From Pictodentalium vernedei (Eukaryota; Mollusca; Scaphopoda; Dentaliida; Dentaliidae), in contig CM062289.1 in NCBI GenBank assembly GCA_031216915.1, positions 62,007,741 through 62,071,740 on the forward strand: a stretch of DNA of 64,000 bases, in the 5' to 3' direction. The position numbers and the translations under genes were made by a program. A model generated the notes under the pieces. The model had not been told where the DNA came from. It made no database searches and saw only the letters and a list, made by a program, of their open reading frames with translations. Positions 44,026 through 51,459 of this stretch are shown here, in pieces (the stretch's first letter is position 1; each line of letters starts with the position of its first letter).

Positions 44026-45099
44026 TTGAATGATTTATTAACTGAAATATATTACAATACAAAACATCCTGCTGGTTATGGTGGTATACAAAAATTGTAC
44101 AAAGCAGCTCATAGTAAAGATAATTCCATCACAATTGATCAAGTGAAAAAATGGTTGAAAGGAGAAAGAACTTATACTTTACATAAACCCATCCGTAAAA
44201 AATTTTCAAGACGTAAGACTAAAGTGGGTGGTATTGATCATCAATGGCAGATTGATTTAGCAGACTTACAAAGTTTACAATCTTACAATGATCAATTTCG
44301 TTATTTAGTTTGTGTTATTGATGTATTTTCCAAATATGCATGGGTAATACCCATTCACAATAAAACAGGAGAGACATTAACAAAATCTTTTCAGAGTATT
44401 TTGAAAACTTCTGGACGTAAACCATTATCATTACAATCTGATAAAGGTTCTGAATTTAAAAATAAAGACGTGCAAAAATTTTTAAAGAAACAAAACATTC
44501 ATTTCTTAACAGAAAATCCTGAAACCAAAGCTAGTATTGTTGAACGTTTTCAACGTACATTGAAAACACGAATGTGGAAATATTTTACACACAAACGTAC
44601 ATTAAGGTACATTGATGTGTTGGAAAATTTAGTTGATGAATATAATCATAGTTTTCATCGAAGTATTCAGAGAACTCCTGCTTCAGTATCATTAGAAAAT
44701 GAAGTAGAAGTATCTCAACATTTGTATGGTAAAAAAAAGTCTAAAAAGAAAAAAATACAATTTAAAGTTGGTGATATAGTACGTATTAATAAAACCAAAC
44801 GTACATTTGAAAAAGGGTATTTACCAAATTGGACAAAAGAGTTATTTAAAATTACTCATGTAAAACATACAATACCACCCACTTATAAACTTGAAGATAT
44901 GGGTGGTGAAAATATACAAGGGACATTTTATCCACAAGAAATTCAAAGTATAAAAGATGATAAAAAATATATAATTGAATCAATTCTTAATAGACGGTCA
45001 AGACGTGTGGGAAAGAAAATTATCAAAGAACTTAAAGTACATTGGGAAGGTTATCCAAAGAAATTTGATAGTTGGATAGCAGAATCAGATTTGATATAA
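44026..45099 (+). CDS. int: Retroviral-type integrase with C-terminal chromodomain
   Basis: About 357 codons of open frame; the exact start is unresolved. The RVE catalytic core has Asp in HQWQIDLADL (about 77), Asp in LQSDKGSEF (about 139) and Glu in IVERFQRTLK (about 173). Then an SH3-like FKVGDIVRINK segment and, at about residues 312-357, a chromodomain-like YIIESILNRR ... VHWEGYPKKFDSWI. Polinton integrases insert the element with a 6-bp duplication, which is what the flanks show. The chromodomain may bias insertion to certain chromatin. Confidence 0.93.
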   Translation: MNDLLTEIYYNTKHPAGYGGIQKLYKAAHSKDNSITIDQVKKWLKGERTYTLHKPIRKKFSRRKTKVGGIDHQWQIDLADLQSLQSYNDQFRYLVCVIDVFSKYAWVIPIHNKTGETLTKSFQSILKTSGRKPLSLQSDKGSEFKNKDVQKFLKKQNIHFLTENPETKASIVERFQRTLKTRMWKYFTHKRTLRYIDVLENLVDEYNHSFHRSIQRTPASVSLENEVEVSQHLYGKKKSKKKKIQFKVGDIVRINKTKRTFEKGYLPNWTKELFKITHVKHTIPPTYKLEDMGGENIQGTFYPQEIQSIKDDKKYIIESILNRRSRRVGKKIIKELKVHWEGYPKKFDSWIAESDLI

Positions 45100-45106
45100 A
45101 AAGAAT

Positions 45107-45421
45107 ATGTCATTAAATGAAACTTCATTACCTAATGAAACCACAAGTGTTGATGTACACAGTCAACAAAGTCAACAATTTAAAATTTGTGGAAATCGTG
45201 TTGCAAAAAATCAAGTCACTTATTTCACACAGATTATTATCATTTATGGTATTATAATTACTGCCATTGCACATTTGAGTTTACAAAGCCCTGATAAAGA
45301 ATTGTGGTTAGTGTTATTAAGTAGTTCATTGGGATATATTCTTCCAAGTCCAGGTTTAAAATATTTGAAACAACCACAAGATAAGAAAAATGAATTCATT
45401 TTACGTAACACTTCTGAGTGA
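45107..45421 (+). CDS. Small two-TM membrane protein
   Basis: 104 residues from an ATG. Soluble N terminus, then hydrophobic IIIIYGIIITAIAHLSL and WLVLLSSSLGYILPSP. A small protein of this shape (TM, charged turn, LLSSSLGYLLP) is common in animal Polintons. It overlaps the minor capsid gene by 32 bp. Function not established. Confidence 0.72.
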   Translation: MSLNETSLPNETTSVDVHSQQSQQFKICGNRVAKNQVTYFTQIIIIYGIIITAIAHLSLQSPDKELWLVLLSSSLGYILPSPGLKYLKQPQDKKNEFILRNTSE

Positions 45422-46235
45422 TAGTTCTATGGATATGTTTCCAAATAATAACCAATGTTGTTTTCAAACACAATTATCTAAACCCATTCATGTTGATAAA
45501 GAACATTGGGAAGTGGGATTAGTTGAAGTAATTTTACCTTCGGAAGCAAAAAATATTACAGATGAAGAATCTGTTTTTAAAATCTTTGTAACAGATAGCA
45601 ACATATCAAATCGTATTAATAAAACGAAATTGAAACATACATTTCACAAAGGTACTGCTGCTGTTGAATTAAATATTTTATCAGGCGCATATTTAAATGG
45701 CGCTCATGTCATAGATGCAATGCAAACAGAAATTCAAGAAAAACTTGGAGACATATTTAAATCATTTGATGTATTATTTCATGTTGGATTTTCAAGTCTC
45801 CAAGGGCGTGTAAAAATAGTAGGAAATAGTATTGGGAAAGTGGGTATTAAAATGTCAGAAAGTTTATTACAAAAATTGGGGTGTAAAGATAGTTATTCTG
45901 TCATTTTTCCTAACACATCAAAAAGTGCATTTAAATATAATGTGGACTTAAATGTGGATTTCAATCAAATCTTTATTTATGCTGACATAGCAGATTATAC
46001 ATTTTTAGGTGATATTGAAGCACCTATTTTACGTGTGATTCCATTTGAATCACATAAAGAGTCTCTACATACTCATATAGAATTTGATAATGTACATTAC
46101 GTACCAGTATCAAAATCTTATTTTGATCAGATCACTATAAATATAAATGGGAACACTGGTAAACCCATTCAGTTTGCAAGTGGCAAGACAGTTGTCAAGT
46201 TGCATTTTAGACAGAGACATAAATTAAATTTGTAA
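45390..46235 (+). CDS. Minor capsid (penton-like) protein
   Basis: 281 residues. Starts with the typical FYVTLLSDSSMDMFPNNN and EHWEVGLVEVILP segments of Polinton penton proteins (single jelly roll). The rest is beta-rich (YVPVSKSYFDQITININ). It would occupy capsid vertices together with the double-jelly-roll major protein at 46,623. Overlaps the preceding gene by 32 bp. Confidence 0.9.
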   Translation: MNSFYVTLLSDSSMDMFPNNNQCCFQTQLSKPIHVDKEHWEVGLVEVILPSEAKNITDEESVFKIFVTDSNISNRINKTKLKHTFHKGTAAVELNILSGAYLNGAHVIDAMQTEIQEKLGDIFKSFDVLFHVGFSSLQGRVKIVGNSIGKVGIKMSESLLQKLGCKDSYSVIFPNTSKSAFKYNVDLNVDFNQIFIYADIADYTFLGDIEAPILRVIPFESHKESLHTHIEFDNVHYVPVSKSYFDQITININGNTGKPIQFASGKTVVKLHFRQRHKLNL

Positions 46236-46239
46236 AAAA

Positions 46240-46614
46240 ATGATGCCGGTGTATCAAGGTGTACCACGGCAATATGGATATGGATTAGGGTCTATTTTTC
46301 GCACAGCAATAAGAACAGCTGCACCATTTATAAAACCAATTGCAAAAAATGCATTTCAAACCTTAAAGAGAGATGGATTAAGACATGGTTTAGAAATAGC
46401 AAATGAATTGATAAAAAAACGTAAAGCACCTAAAGACATTTTATTAACTCATGGAAAAGATCTTTTGAAATCAGTTGGTGAATCTGCTTTAGGCATAAAA
46501 AGACAAAAACAAGAACGAAAACGTCAGTCTGTGGTTCGTTCTCGTAGAGGTAAGACACGTCAAAGACAAGCTTATTCAAAACGAAAATCAAGACCACTTG
46601 ATATATTTGATTGA
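46240..46614 (+). CDS. Basic amphipathic minor virion protein (pX/pVI-like)
   Basis: 124 residues. GVPRQYGYGLGSIFRTAIRT and AAPFIKPIAK form an amphipathic N terminus after a GYG-type cleavage-like site. The C-terminal third is very basic (KRQKQERKRQS, RRGKTRQRQ) and ends LDIFD. Polintons usually carry such a gene between the penton and major capsid genes. Confidence 0.75.
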   Translation: MMPVYQGVPRQYGYGLGSIFRTAIRTAAPFIKPIAKNAFQTLKRDGLRHGLEIANELIKKRKAPKDILLTHGKDLLKSVGESALGIKRQKQERKRQSVVRSRRGKTRQRQAYSKRKSRPLDIFD

Positions 46615-46622
46615 AAAAAATC

Positions 46623-47921
46623 ATGATGTTACATGGATCTTGCGAACATTTTGGTAGTAGTTTTGATCCAGATAATGTATCACCAACATCAAGTGGTATA
46701 GAAAATATTGGTGAAATTGAACAATTTCCTATTGCATCTTTAAATAATTCTTCACCAATAGAATTTTTAATTCCAAGACAAACAACCAAGTGGTTAGATC
46801 TTGCAGCATCTACACTTGAAGTTCAATTTAAAATTACAAAACAAGATGGGAGTGTTTTGGCTGGAGATACACAAATTGCTCCTATCAATAATTTTTTTCA
46901 TAGCATGTTCAGTAAAATTGATGTTACACTGAATGGCAATCTTATCACCACCAATACAGATCTTTATCCTTATAGAGCATATTTTGAGAATTTTCTTAGT
47001 TATTCAAAAGATGTGAAAAAAACACATCTAGCTGCTAGTGAGTTGTGGTATAGAGATACTCCTGGACACCTCACAGAAACAAGTAAAGCTTCGTCGAACA
47101 AAGGTTTGACTGAGCGAGCTAAAATAATTGGTGGTAGCAAAAATGTACAACTAAGAGGAAAACTGCATTTAGATCTGTTTGTGCAAGATAAGTATTTACC
47201 AAATGGAGTTGAGATGAGAATTAAATTGCATCGTGCTCCAACTAAATTTTGTTTGATTGGTAGTGAACATGGAAAAATAGAAATTCAAAAAGCCATATTC
47301 AGAATACCGGCATTGGATTTATTTCCAAAATTTGCGAATGATCTTAATGCACAAATAGATCGAACAAATTATAAAATGCCCATAAGACGTAGTGAAATTA
47401 AAACTTTTACTATTGGAAGTGGTCTTCATTCAAAAATAGAAGACTATCTGTTTCATAAACAGATGCCAAAACGAATTATTCTTGGTTTAGTTAGTAATAG
47501 AGATATAAATGGAGATATTGGCAGTAATCCATTTAATTTTCAACATTTCGATTTGAATAAGTTGGAAATCACAATAGATGGACATTCCATTAAAGCACGT
47601 CCCTTTGAACCGAATTTTGAAGGTGGACTTTATCTAAATTCATATTTATCATTGTATGAAGCTATGGGCTATTTTGGACAAAATCAATCATTTAATTTAT
47701 CTTTGCAGGATTATGCAAAAGGGTATACCCTTTGGGGTATTGATTTGACACCTGATCAGAGTAGTAGTGGGCCCTTGGCTCACCCAATAAGGTCTGGCAA
47801 TCTTAGGTTTGAACTTCAGTTTGCTCAAGCTCTTCCAGAGGTGATCAACGTTGTTGACTATGCCGAATTTGATAGTGAGATAGAAATCAACAAATTCAGA
47901 GAAGTGATATTTGACTATTAA
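46623..47921 (+). CDS. mcp: Major capsid protein, double jelly roll
   Basis: 433 residues from the ATG at 46,623. Polinton capsid signatures are present: PIEFLIPRQTTKWLDLA, NNFFHSMFSKIDVTLNG and LYPYRAYFENFLSYS. Then beta-rich segments (KLHLDLFVQDKYLPNG) and the C-terminal RSGNLRFELQFAQALP. Length is usual for the family. It would form pseudo-hexameric capsomers. No damage visible. Confidence 0.94.
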   Translation: MMLHGSCEHFGSSFDPDNVSPTSSGIENIGEIEQFPIASLNNSSPIEFLIPRQTTKWLDLAASTLEVQFKITKQDGSVLAGDTQIAPINNFFHSMFSKIDVTLNGNLITTNTDLYPYRAYFENFLSYSKDVKKTHLAASELWYRDTPGHLTETSKASSNKGLTERAKIIGGSKNVQLRGKLHLDLFVQDKYLPNGVEMRIKLHRAPTKFCLIGSEHGKIEIQKAIFRIPALDLFPKFANDLNAQIDRTNYKMPIRRSEIKTFTIGSGLHSKIEDYLFHKQMPKRIILGLVSNRDINGDIGSNPFNFQHFDLNKLEITIDGHSIKARPFEPNFEGGLYLNSYLSLYEAMGYFGQNQSFNLSLQDYAKGYTLWGIDLTPDQSSSGPLAHPIRSGNLRFELQFAQALPEVINVVDYAEFDSEIEINKFREVIFDY

Positions 47922-47926
47922 ACAAG

Positions 47927-48274
47927 ATGAGTCAGTGTGAACATTGCAAGATGTGTAAAGAAAAAATACAAACATTATTTCAAGAATGTGTAGTGATAGA
48001 ACTGACAAAATCCATTCAACAGAAAATGAAAAATATCTGTGAAGAAGAAAATCGAACCAACACAACAACATTAATAGATATGAACATTGCAGAGTGTTTA
48101 CAGAAAGTGTGTCCAGTGACTATACTATATAATCTACACAAGAGAGCAAGAAAAATAAACTTATTAGAATATTGTGCTCATATAGACTTTGAAATAGACT
48201 GCCAAAAAGACATTCAAAAGTGGGCAGATTTAGTTAAAAGAGACTGGTCATATTATACAGGATATCTTGATTAA
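47927..48274 (+). CDS. Unknown Cys-rich Polinton protein
   Basis: 115 residues from an ATG five bases after the capsid stop. N-terminal CEHCKMC could bind metal. The rest is helical and acidic (CVVIELTKSIQQKMKNIC). No family recognised. Position between capsid and protease genes suggests late expression. Confidence 0.6.
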   Translation: MSQCEHCKMCKEKIQTLFQECVVIELTKSIQQKMKNICEEENRTNTTTLIDMNIAECLQKVCPVTILYNLHKRARKINLLEYCAHIDFEIDCQKDIQKWADLVKRDWSYYTGYLD

Positions 48275-48308
48275 TGGCTCCGTGCCAGCCTTTTTCAAGG
48301 CTAAGAAG

Positions 48309-48779
48309 ATGGAAACCATACAATTACAAACTATACTTGACAGTTCTCAAAGGTTATCATCCTTAAAAGGAAAAGTGTGTTCAAAAGACTTGTTACCAAA
48401 CCGAAAACCTAAACACAGACAAGCATATATTGTGAACACAGATTCATCAAAAGAACCAGGAGAACATTGGATAGCAATATATTTTAAAGACAGTCATTCT
48501 GCTATCTTCTTTGATTCATATGGTTTACCACCATTAGATAGAGACATATACAATTTCATAGTGAAAAATACAGATTCCTGGACAATAAATACAATGAGAC
48601 TACAAAGTGAATTTACTGTTGTGTGTGGAATGTACTGTATATTTGCTTTAGATCATCTTGCAAGAGGATATGATTTAGAGACAGTTCTTACTATCAAATT
48701 TGATCCAAGAAATTTTCAAGAGAATGATAGAGATGTTCGACGATGGGTTGAGCAAACTTATAGACATTATTTGAAATAA
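48309..48779 (+). CDS. Adenain-like cysteine protease
   Basis: 156 residues from the ATG at 48,309. Catalytic pattern of the adenovirus protease/Ulp1 group: His in GEHWIAIYF (53), Asp in FFDSYG (69), Gln (99) and Cys in VVCGMYCIF (106), with the Gln-Cys spacing of adenain. It would process virion proteins at GG-type sites such as those in the 42,078 and 42,900 products. Last gene of the plus-strand block. Confidence 0.9.
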   Translation: METIQLQTILDSSQRLSSLKGKVCSKDLLPNRKPKHRQAYIVNTDSSKEPGEHWIAIYFKDSHSAIFFDSYGLPPLDRDIYNFIVKNTDSWTINTMRLQSEFTVVCGMYCIFALDHLARGYDLETVLTIKFDPRNFQENDRDVRRWVEQTYRHYLK

Positions 48780-49640
48780 CTGTAATAAATATCAGGTGTC
48801 AAAACAATCCCACAGAGGTAATTTTTTACATCTTTTAGTTTTTTAAGTTCTTTATTAAAAGTCAATCATCTATTATATAATTTTCGCCAGACATTTGTGT
48901 AAACAGAGAGATAGGGTTTTTTAGTTATTTTTTATATTTGTTTCAAAATCAGATCACTTGAGTGATATCAGTTTTTTTATTTGATACCCAAGATTGTTTT
49001 CAAAAAACAATCTTGGGTATCAAATAAAAAAACTAGCATAAAAAAGAATCTTGATGTAAATAGGTTTTCTCATGGATAGGCAAACTCAGATCTCGGTGTA
49101 TATATGTTCAGATTTCATTTCAATATAATGATTCAACTTTAAATACAGTTTTGTCTTTTGTTAAAACCTCTGTGATAGTTTTGTCGAATTTGTTAGGTTA
49201 GTCCTATAATCCCTTTTTTATCACCGTGTCCCTATTATTTCCCAACAGTAAAAAGAGTTAAGAGTCACTTCTCTTTTTCACTGTGAGTATTAGGCTTTAA
49301 TATTGTATGCATACTTATCAAAAACTTTTATAGTGTAACCTGATATACAGTTTATACTGTAGAGATAATTTTGATTGCTAAACATACAATGAATACTATT
49401 CTTACTATAGAAAAAACAACTATCACAGAGAGTTCGACCACAACGCGAATCACTAAGTTTTTTTTTTATTTTGTGCATGTGTTCTTGTGTTTTATTGTAA
49501 GCATAATTTCCTTATACTTACAACAAAACACAAGAAGACACACAAAATTTCCCCAGTTATAGAAGTTGTATACACAGGGTGGAGAGATGACAACCCAAAA
49601 CCATATGGATAACCCCTAATATAAAAATGATTTTAAATTA
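48780..49640. other. Non-coding gap in the Polinton with a perfect palindrome
   Basis: 48,971-49,033 is a 63-bp perfect palindrome (TTTTTTATTTGATACCCAAG, centre GTTTTCAAAAAAC). An ATG-started frame at 49,389-49,562 encodes about 57 residues with one hydrophobic stretch (FFFYFVHVFLCFIVSIISLY); it may be a small membrane protein, but support is weak. Otherwise nothing. Confidence 0.6.
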
Positions 49641-49665
49641 ATATAGACATTGGGTCACACTCTAA

Positions 49666-49763
49666 GGAGGGAACTGTTTTTTGTCTTTTTTATATATCAA
49701 AGACTTGGTTGTGTACATGAGAAGATCTCTTTCTAATAGTGTGGGTTGGCCCTGAAAAGGGCC
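49666..49763 (-). repeat. Internal third copy of the TIR inner segment
   Basis: CAAAGACTTGGTTGTGTACA + TGAGAAGATCTCTTTCTAAT matches the inner end of both terminal repeats (32,926-33,008 and 51,015-51,100). It includes the histone-type stem-loop at 49,748-49,763. So the 3'-end module exists in three copies. Confidence 0.9.
49748..49763 (-). terminator. Histone-type 3' stem-loop, right minus-strand gene
   Basis: Minus strand GGCCCTTTTCAGGGCC fits GGYYYUUHUHARRRCC at every position and differs by one stem pair from the classic animal form GGCTCTTTTCAGAGCC. AACCCACAC and AGAAAGAGAT follow. It begins 15 nt after the stop codon of the 49,778-50,164 gene. Confidence 0.9.
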
Positions 49764-49777
49764 GTTTTAAAACATCT

Positions 49778-50164
49778 TCAGTTCCGTAGAGAGCTATGTG
49801 TTGAACCCATCTCTGCTTCGGTGAAGAATTCACCTTCCCACACGTCTATGGTTGTTGCTAGCATCTCTTCTTCTGTAAAGCAATCTTGCTCCCATGTGTA
49901 GCTTTTCCCCACAAGAGCTTCCTCCTGCAAATGTACGGGGAGATCAAACCAGTGTTTAGGTCGATTCTTGTACTGGATCTCCCCGAACGGACGTGTGGCG
50001 GCTTTGACGAAAGGGTGGTCTTCAATCTTCTTCAGTTGTTCTTCCATCGAAAGTGTTGCCGACCACCACTTTCTCAAAGCCAAGGCGAATTCTTCATCGG
50101 CTCTCTGTTTCTTGGTTCTCTCATAACTCTCTACGGAACTGTAATTGATCTTCGTTGGCTCCAT
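49778..50164 (-). CDS. Polinton gene of unknown function, right terminal pair (minus)
   Basis: 128 residues from the ATG at 50,164, behind the outward TATA of the right palindromic promoter. No family recognised; it is not visibly a histone fold. Charged N terminus (SYERTKKQRADEEFALALRK), then HWFDLPVHLQEEAL, then an acidic tail with two similar segments (DCFTEEEMLATT / EFFTEAEMGSTH). The histone-type stem-loop after the stop suggests cell-cycle-coupled expression. Confidence 0.65.
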   Translation of the reverse strand: MEPTKINYSSVESYERTKKQRADEEFALALRKWWSATLSMEEQLKKIEDHPFVKAATRPFGEIQYKNRPKHWFDLPVHLQEEALVGKSYTWEQDCFTEEEMLATTIDVWEGEFFTEAEMGSTHSSLRN

Positions 50165-50240
50165 GTCTTTTTTCCTCTCTGTCAAATATGATTTCTTGAG
50201 TCAGATGATGAAATGTATCCAAATCCTCAACTCACCTTCT

Positions 50241-50437
50241 TTTTATAGACAATCCGAGGATCGGAAATGCACTGGAGAACGCTCACGCGACAAATCTGAT
50301 CGAGTGCGGGAAAAATTGTTGACGTCGGACGGCTGTGATAGTAAACGTCTGTTATCAACAATTTTTTCCCGCACTCGATCAGAATTGTCGCGTGAGCATT
50401 CTCCAGTGCATTTCCGATCCTCGCATTGTCTATAAAA
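50241..50437. promoter_or_regulatory. Palindromic bidirectional promoter, right copy
   Basis: Nearly identical to 33,607-33,803: arms TTTTATAGACAATCCGAGGA and ATTGTCTATAAAA, the same GATCGAGTGCGGGAAAAA boxes and the same CGTCGGACGGCTGTGATAGT centre. Outward TATA boxes at 50,241-50,247 (-) and 50,431-50,437 (+). A few arm differences are matched on both arms (CGGAAATG / CATTTCCG), which suggests correction between the arms. Confidence 0.88.
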
Positions 50438-50498
50438 TCTAACACACATTCCAGACAATTCATTTGATAAAAAGCAATCGCCTGTTCTGCATTCAATC

Positions 50499-50987
50499 AT
50501 GGATGAATACAATATACTAGATGATTTTAATGATTTAATTCGTATTGACAACTCATTGATGACACATCAGAGAATACCAAACCAAAAGGATACCATACCA
50601 AATAAGATGGTGAATAATACTTTTTCACAAGATGAAAAAAATGAAACATTATTACAGAAAATCTTGGAGATTCTACAAGACATGAAATCATCTCACCAAA
50701 AGATCGTTCTCTCAGCTGATAAGATTACAGTTCCTATAGAATTCAAAATGTCATCTCTTCCTTTAACAGTACCACATGAGTTGGCAGAACCGACACCTAA
50801 ACCTAAGAGAAAAAGGGGACGTCAAGCACAGAATCAGTTAGTGACTACATCCACACAAACAGATACAGTAATTCAACAACCTATTCCAGAGGAAGAATCA
50901 TCTGATGATATTGTTAAACCTAAAAAAAAGAAACGGGTACGATTCGATGGTCTTGGGCGATACATGAAAAATATTGCTAACTGTTGA
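50499..50987 (+). CDS. Polinton gene of unknown function, right terminal pair (plus), putative nuclear protein
   Basis: 162 residues from an ATG 62 bp past the TATA box. The middle has a possible coiled helix (ETLLQKILEILQDMKSSHQK). Two basic clusters, PKPKRKRGRQAQ and KPKKKKRVRF, look like nuclear localisation signals, the first also AT-hook-like. An acidic EEESSDD lies between. No known family. A histone-type stem-loop starts 29 nt after the stop. Confidence 0.65.
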   Translation: MDEYNILDDFNDLIRIDNSLMTHQRIPNQKDTIPNKMVNNTFSQDEKNETLLQKILEILQDMKSSHQKIVLSADKITVPIEFKMSSLPLTVPHELAEPTPKPKRKRGRQAQNQLVTTSTQTDTVIQQPIPEEESSDDIVKPKKKKRVRFDGLGRYMKNIANC

Positions 50988-51014
50988 GTGACTTGCACTT
51001 CATCAAAACTAAAA

Positions 51015-51453
51015 CAGCCCTTCTAAGGGCTACCCACACTATTAGAAAGAGATCTTCTCATGTACACAATCAAGTCTTTGTTATCTCAAAAAGACAAAAA
51101 ACCAGTTCCCTTATCCTCCAGTGAAAAAAACTTATAAGCAAAAATGTACTATAGGATCTGGCCATAAAAAAAGCATGATGCGGTGGCATTATAGACCCAA
51201 GATCTGTGAAACTTATAGACCCAAGAACTTATAGACCCAAGAACTTATAGACCCAAGATTTGTGAAACTTATAGACCCAAGAACTTATAGACCCAACATG
51301 TATGCACTGTGCCACCAGTGCATACATGTTGGGTCTATAAGTTCTTGGGTCTATAAGTTTCACAAATCTTGGGTCTATAAGTTCTTGGGTCTATAAGTTC
51401 TTGGGTCTATAAGTTTCACAGATCTTGGGTCTATAATGCCACCCCCAACTACT
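51015..51453 (-). repeat. Polinton right terminal inverted repeat (439 bp)
   Basis: Inverse of 32,554-33,008 with one fewer 16-bp unit. The outer palindrome spans 51,182-51,443. It is followed by the right copy of the GCTGTG target duplication at 51,454-51,459. Confidence 0.97.
51016..51031 (+). terminator. Histone-type 3' stem-loop, right TIR
   Basis: AGCCCTTCTAAGGGCT followed by ACCCACACTATTAGAAAGAGAT. Same module as in the left TIR, 29 nt after the stop of the 50,499-50,987 gene. The outer stem pair is A-U rather than G-C. Confidence 0.85.
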
Positions 51454-51459
51454 GCTGTG

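Larger units (their letters stand above)
32554..51453. mobile_element. Polinton/Maverick, 18.9 kb, nearly whole
   Basis: Terminal inverted repeats begin AGTAGTTGGGGGTGGCATTA and are flanked by an exact 6-bp target duplication (GCTGTG, 32,548-32,553 and 51,454-51,459). That is the Polinton integration mark. It encodes the expected family set (polB, integrase, packaging ATPase, protease, major and minor capsid proteins) plus unusual cargo: H4-like, BIR and CCHC proteins. Nearly all core genes from 40.3 to 48.8 kb lie on the plus strand, tightly packed, with several short overlaps. Two divergent gene pairs sit at the ends. It looks almost whole, with about one break in polB. The exact target duplication and near-identical inverted repeats point to a recent insertion. 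It is also comparable to the virus-like group called adintoviruses. Confidence 0.97.

Noticed and set aside
50499-50987. Histone H1-like protein
   Set aside because: Lysine-rich clusters are nuclear-signal-like, but no winged-helix domain is visible.
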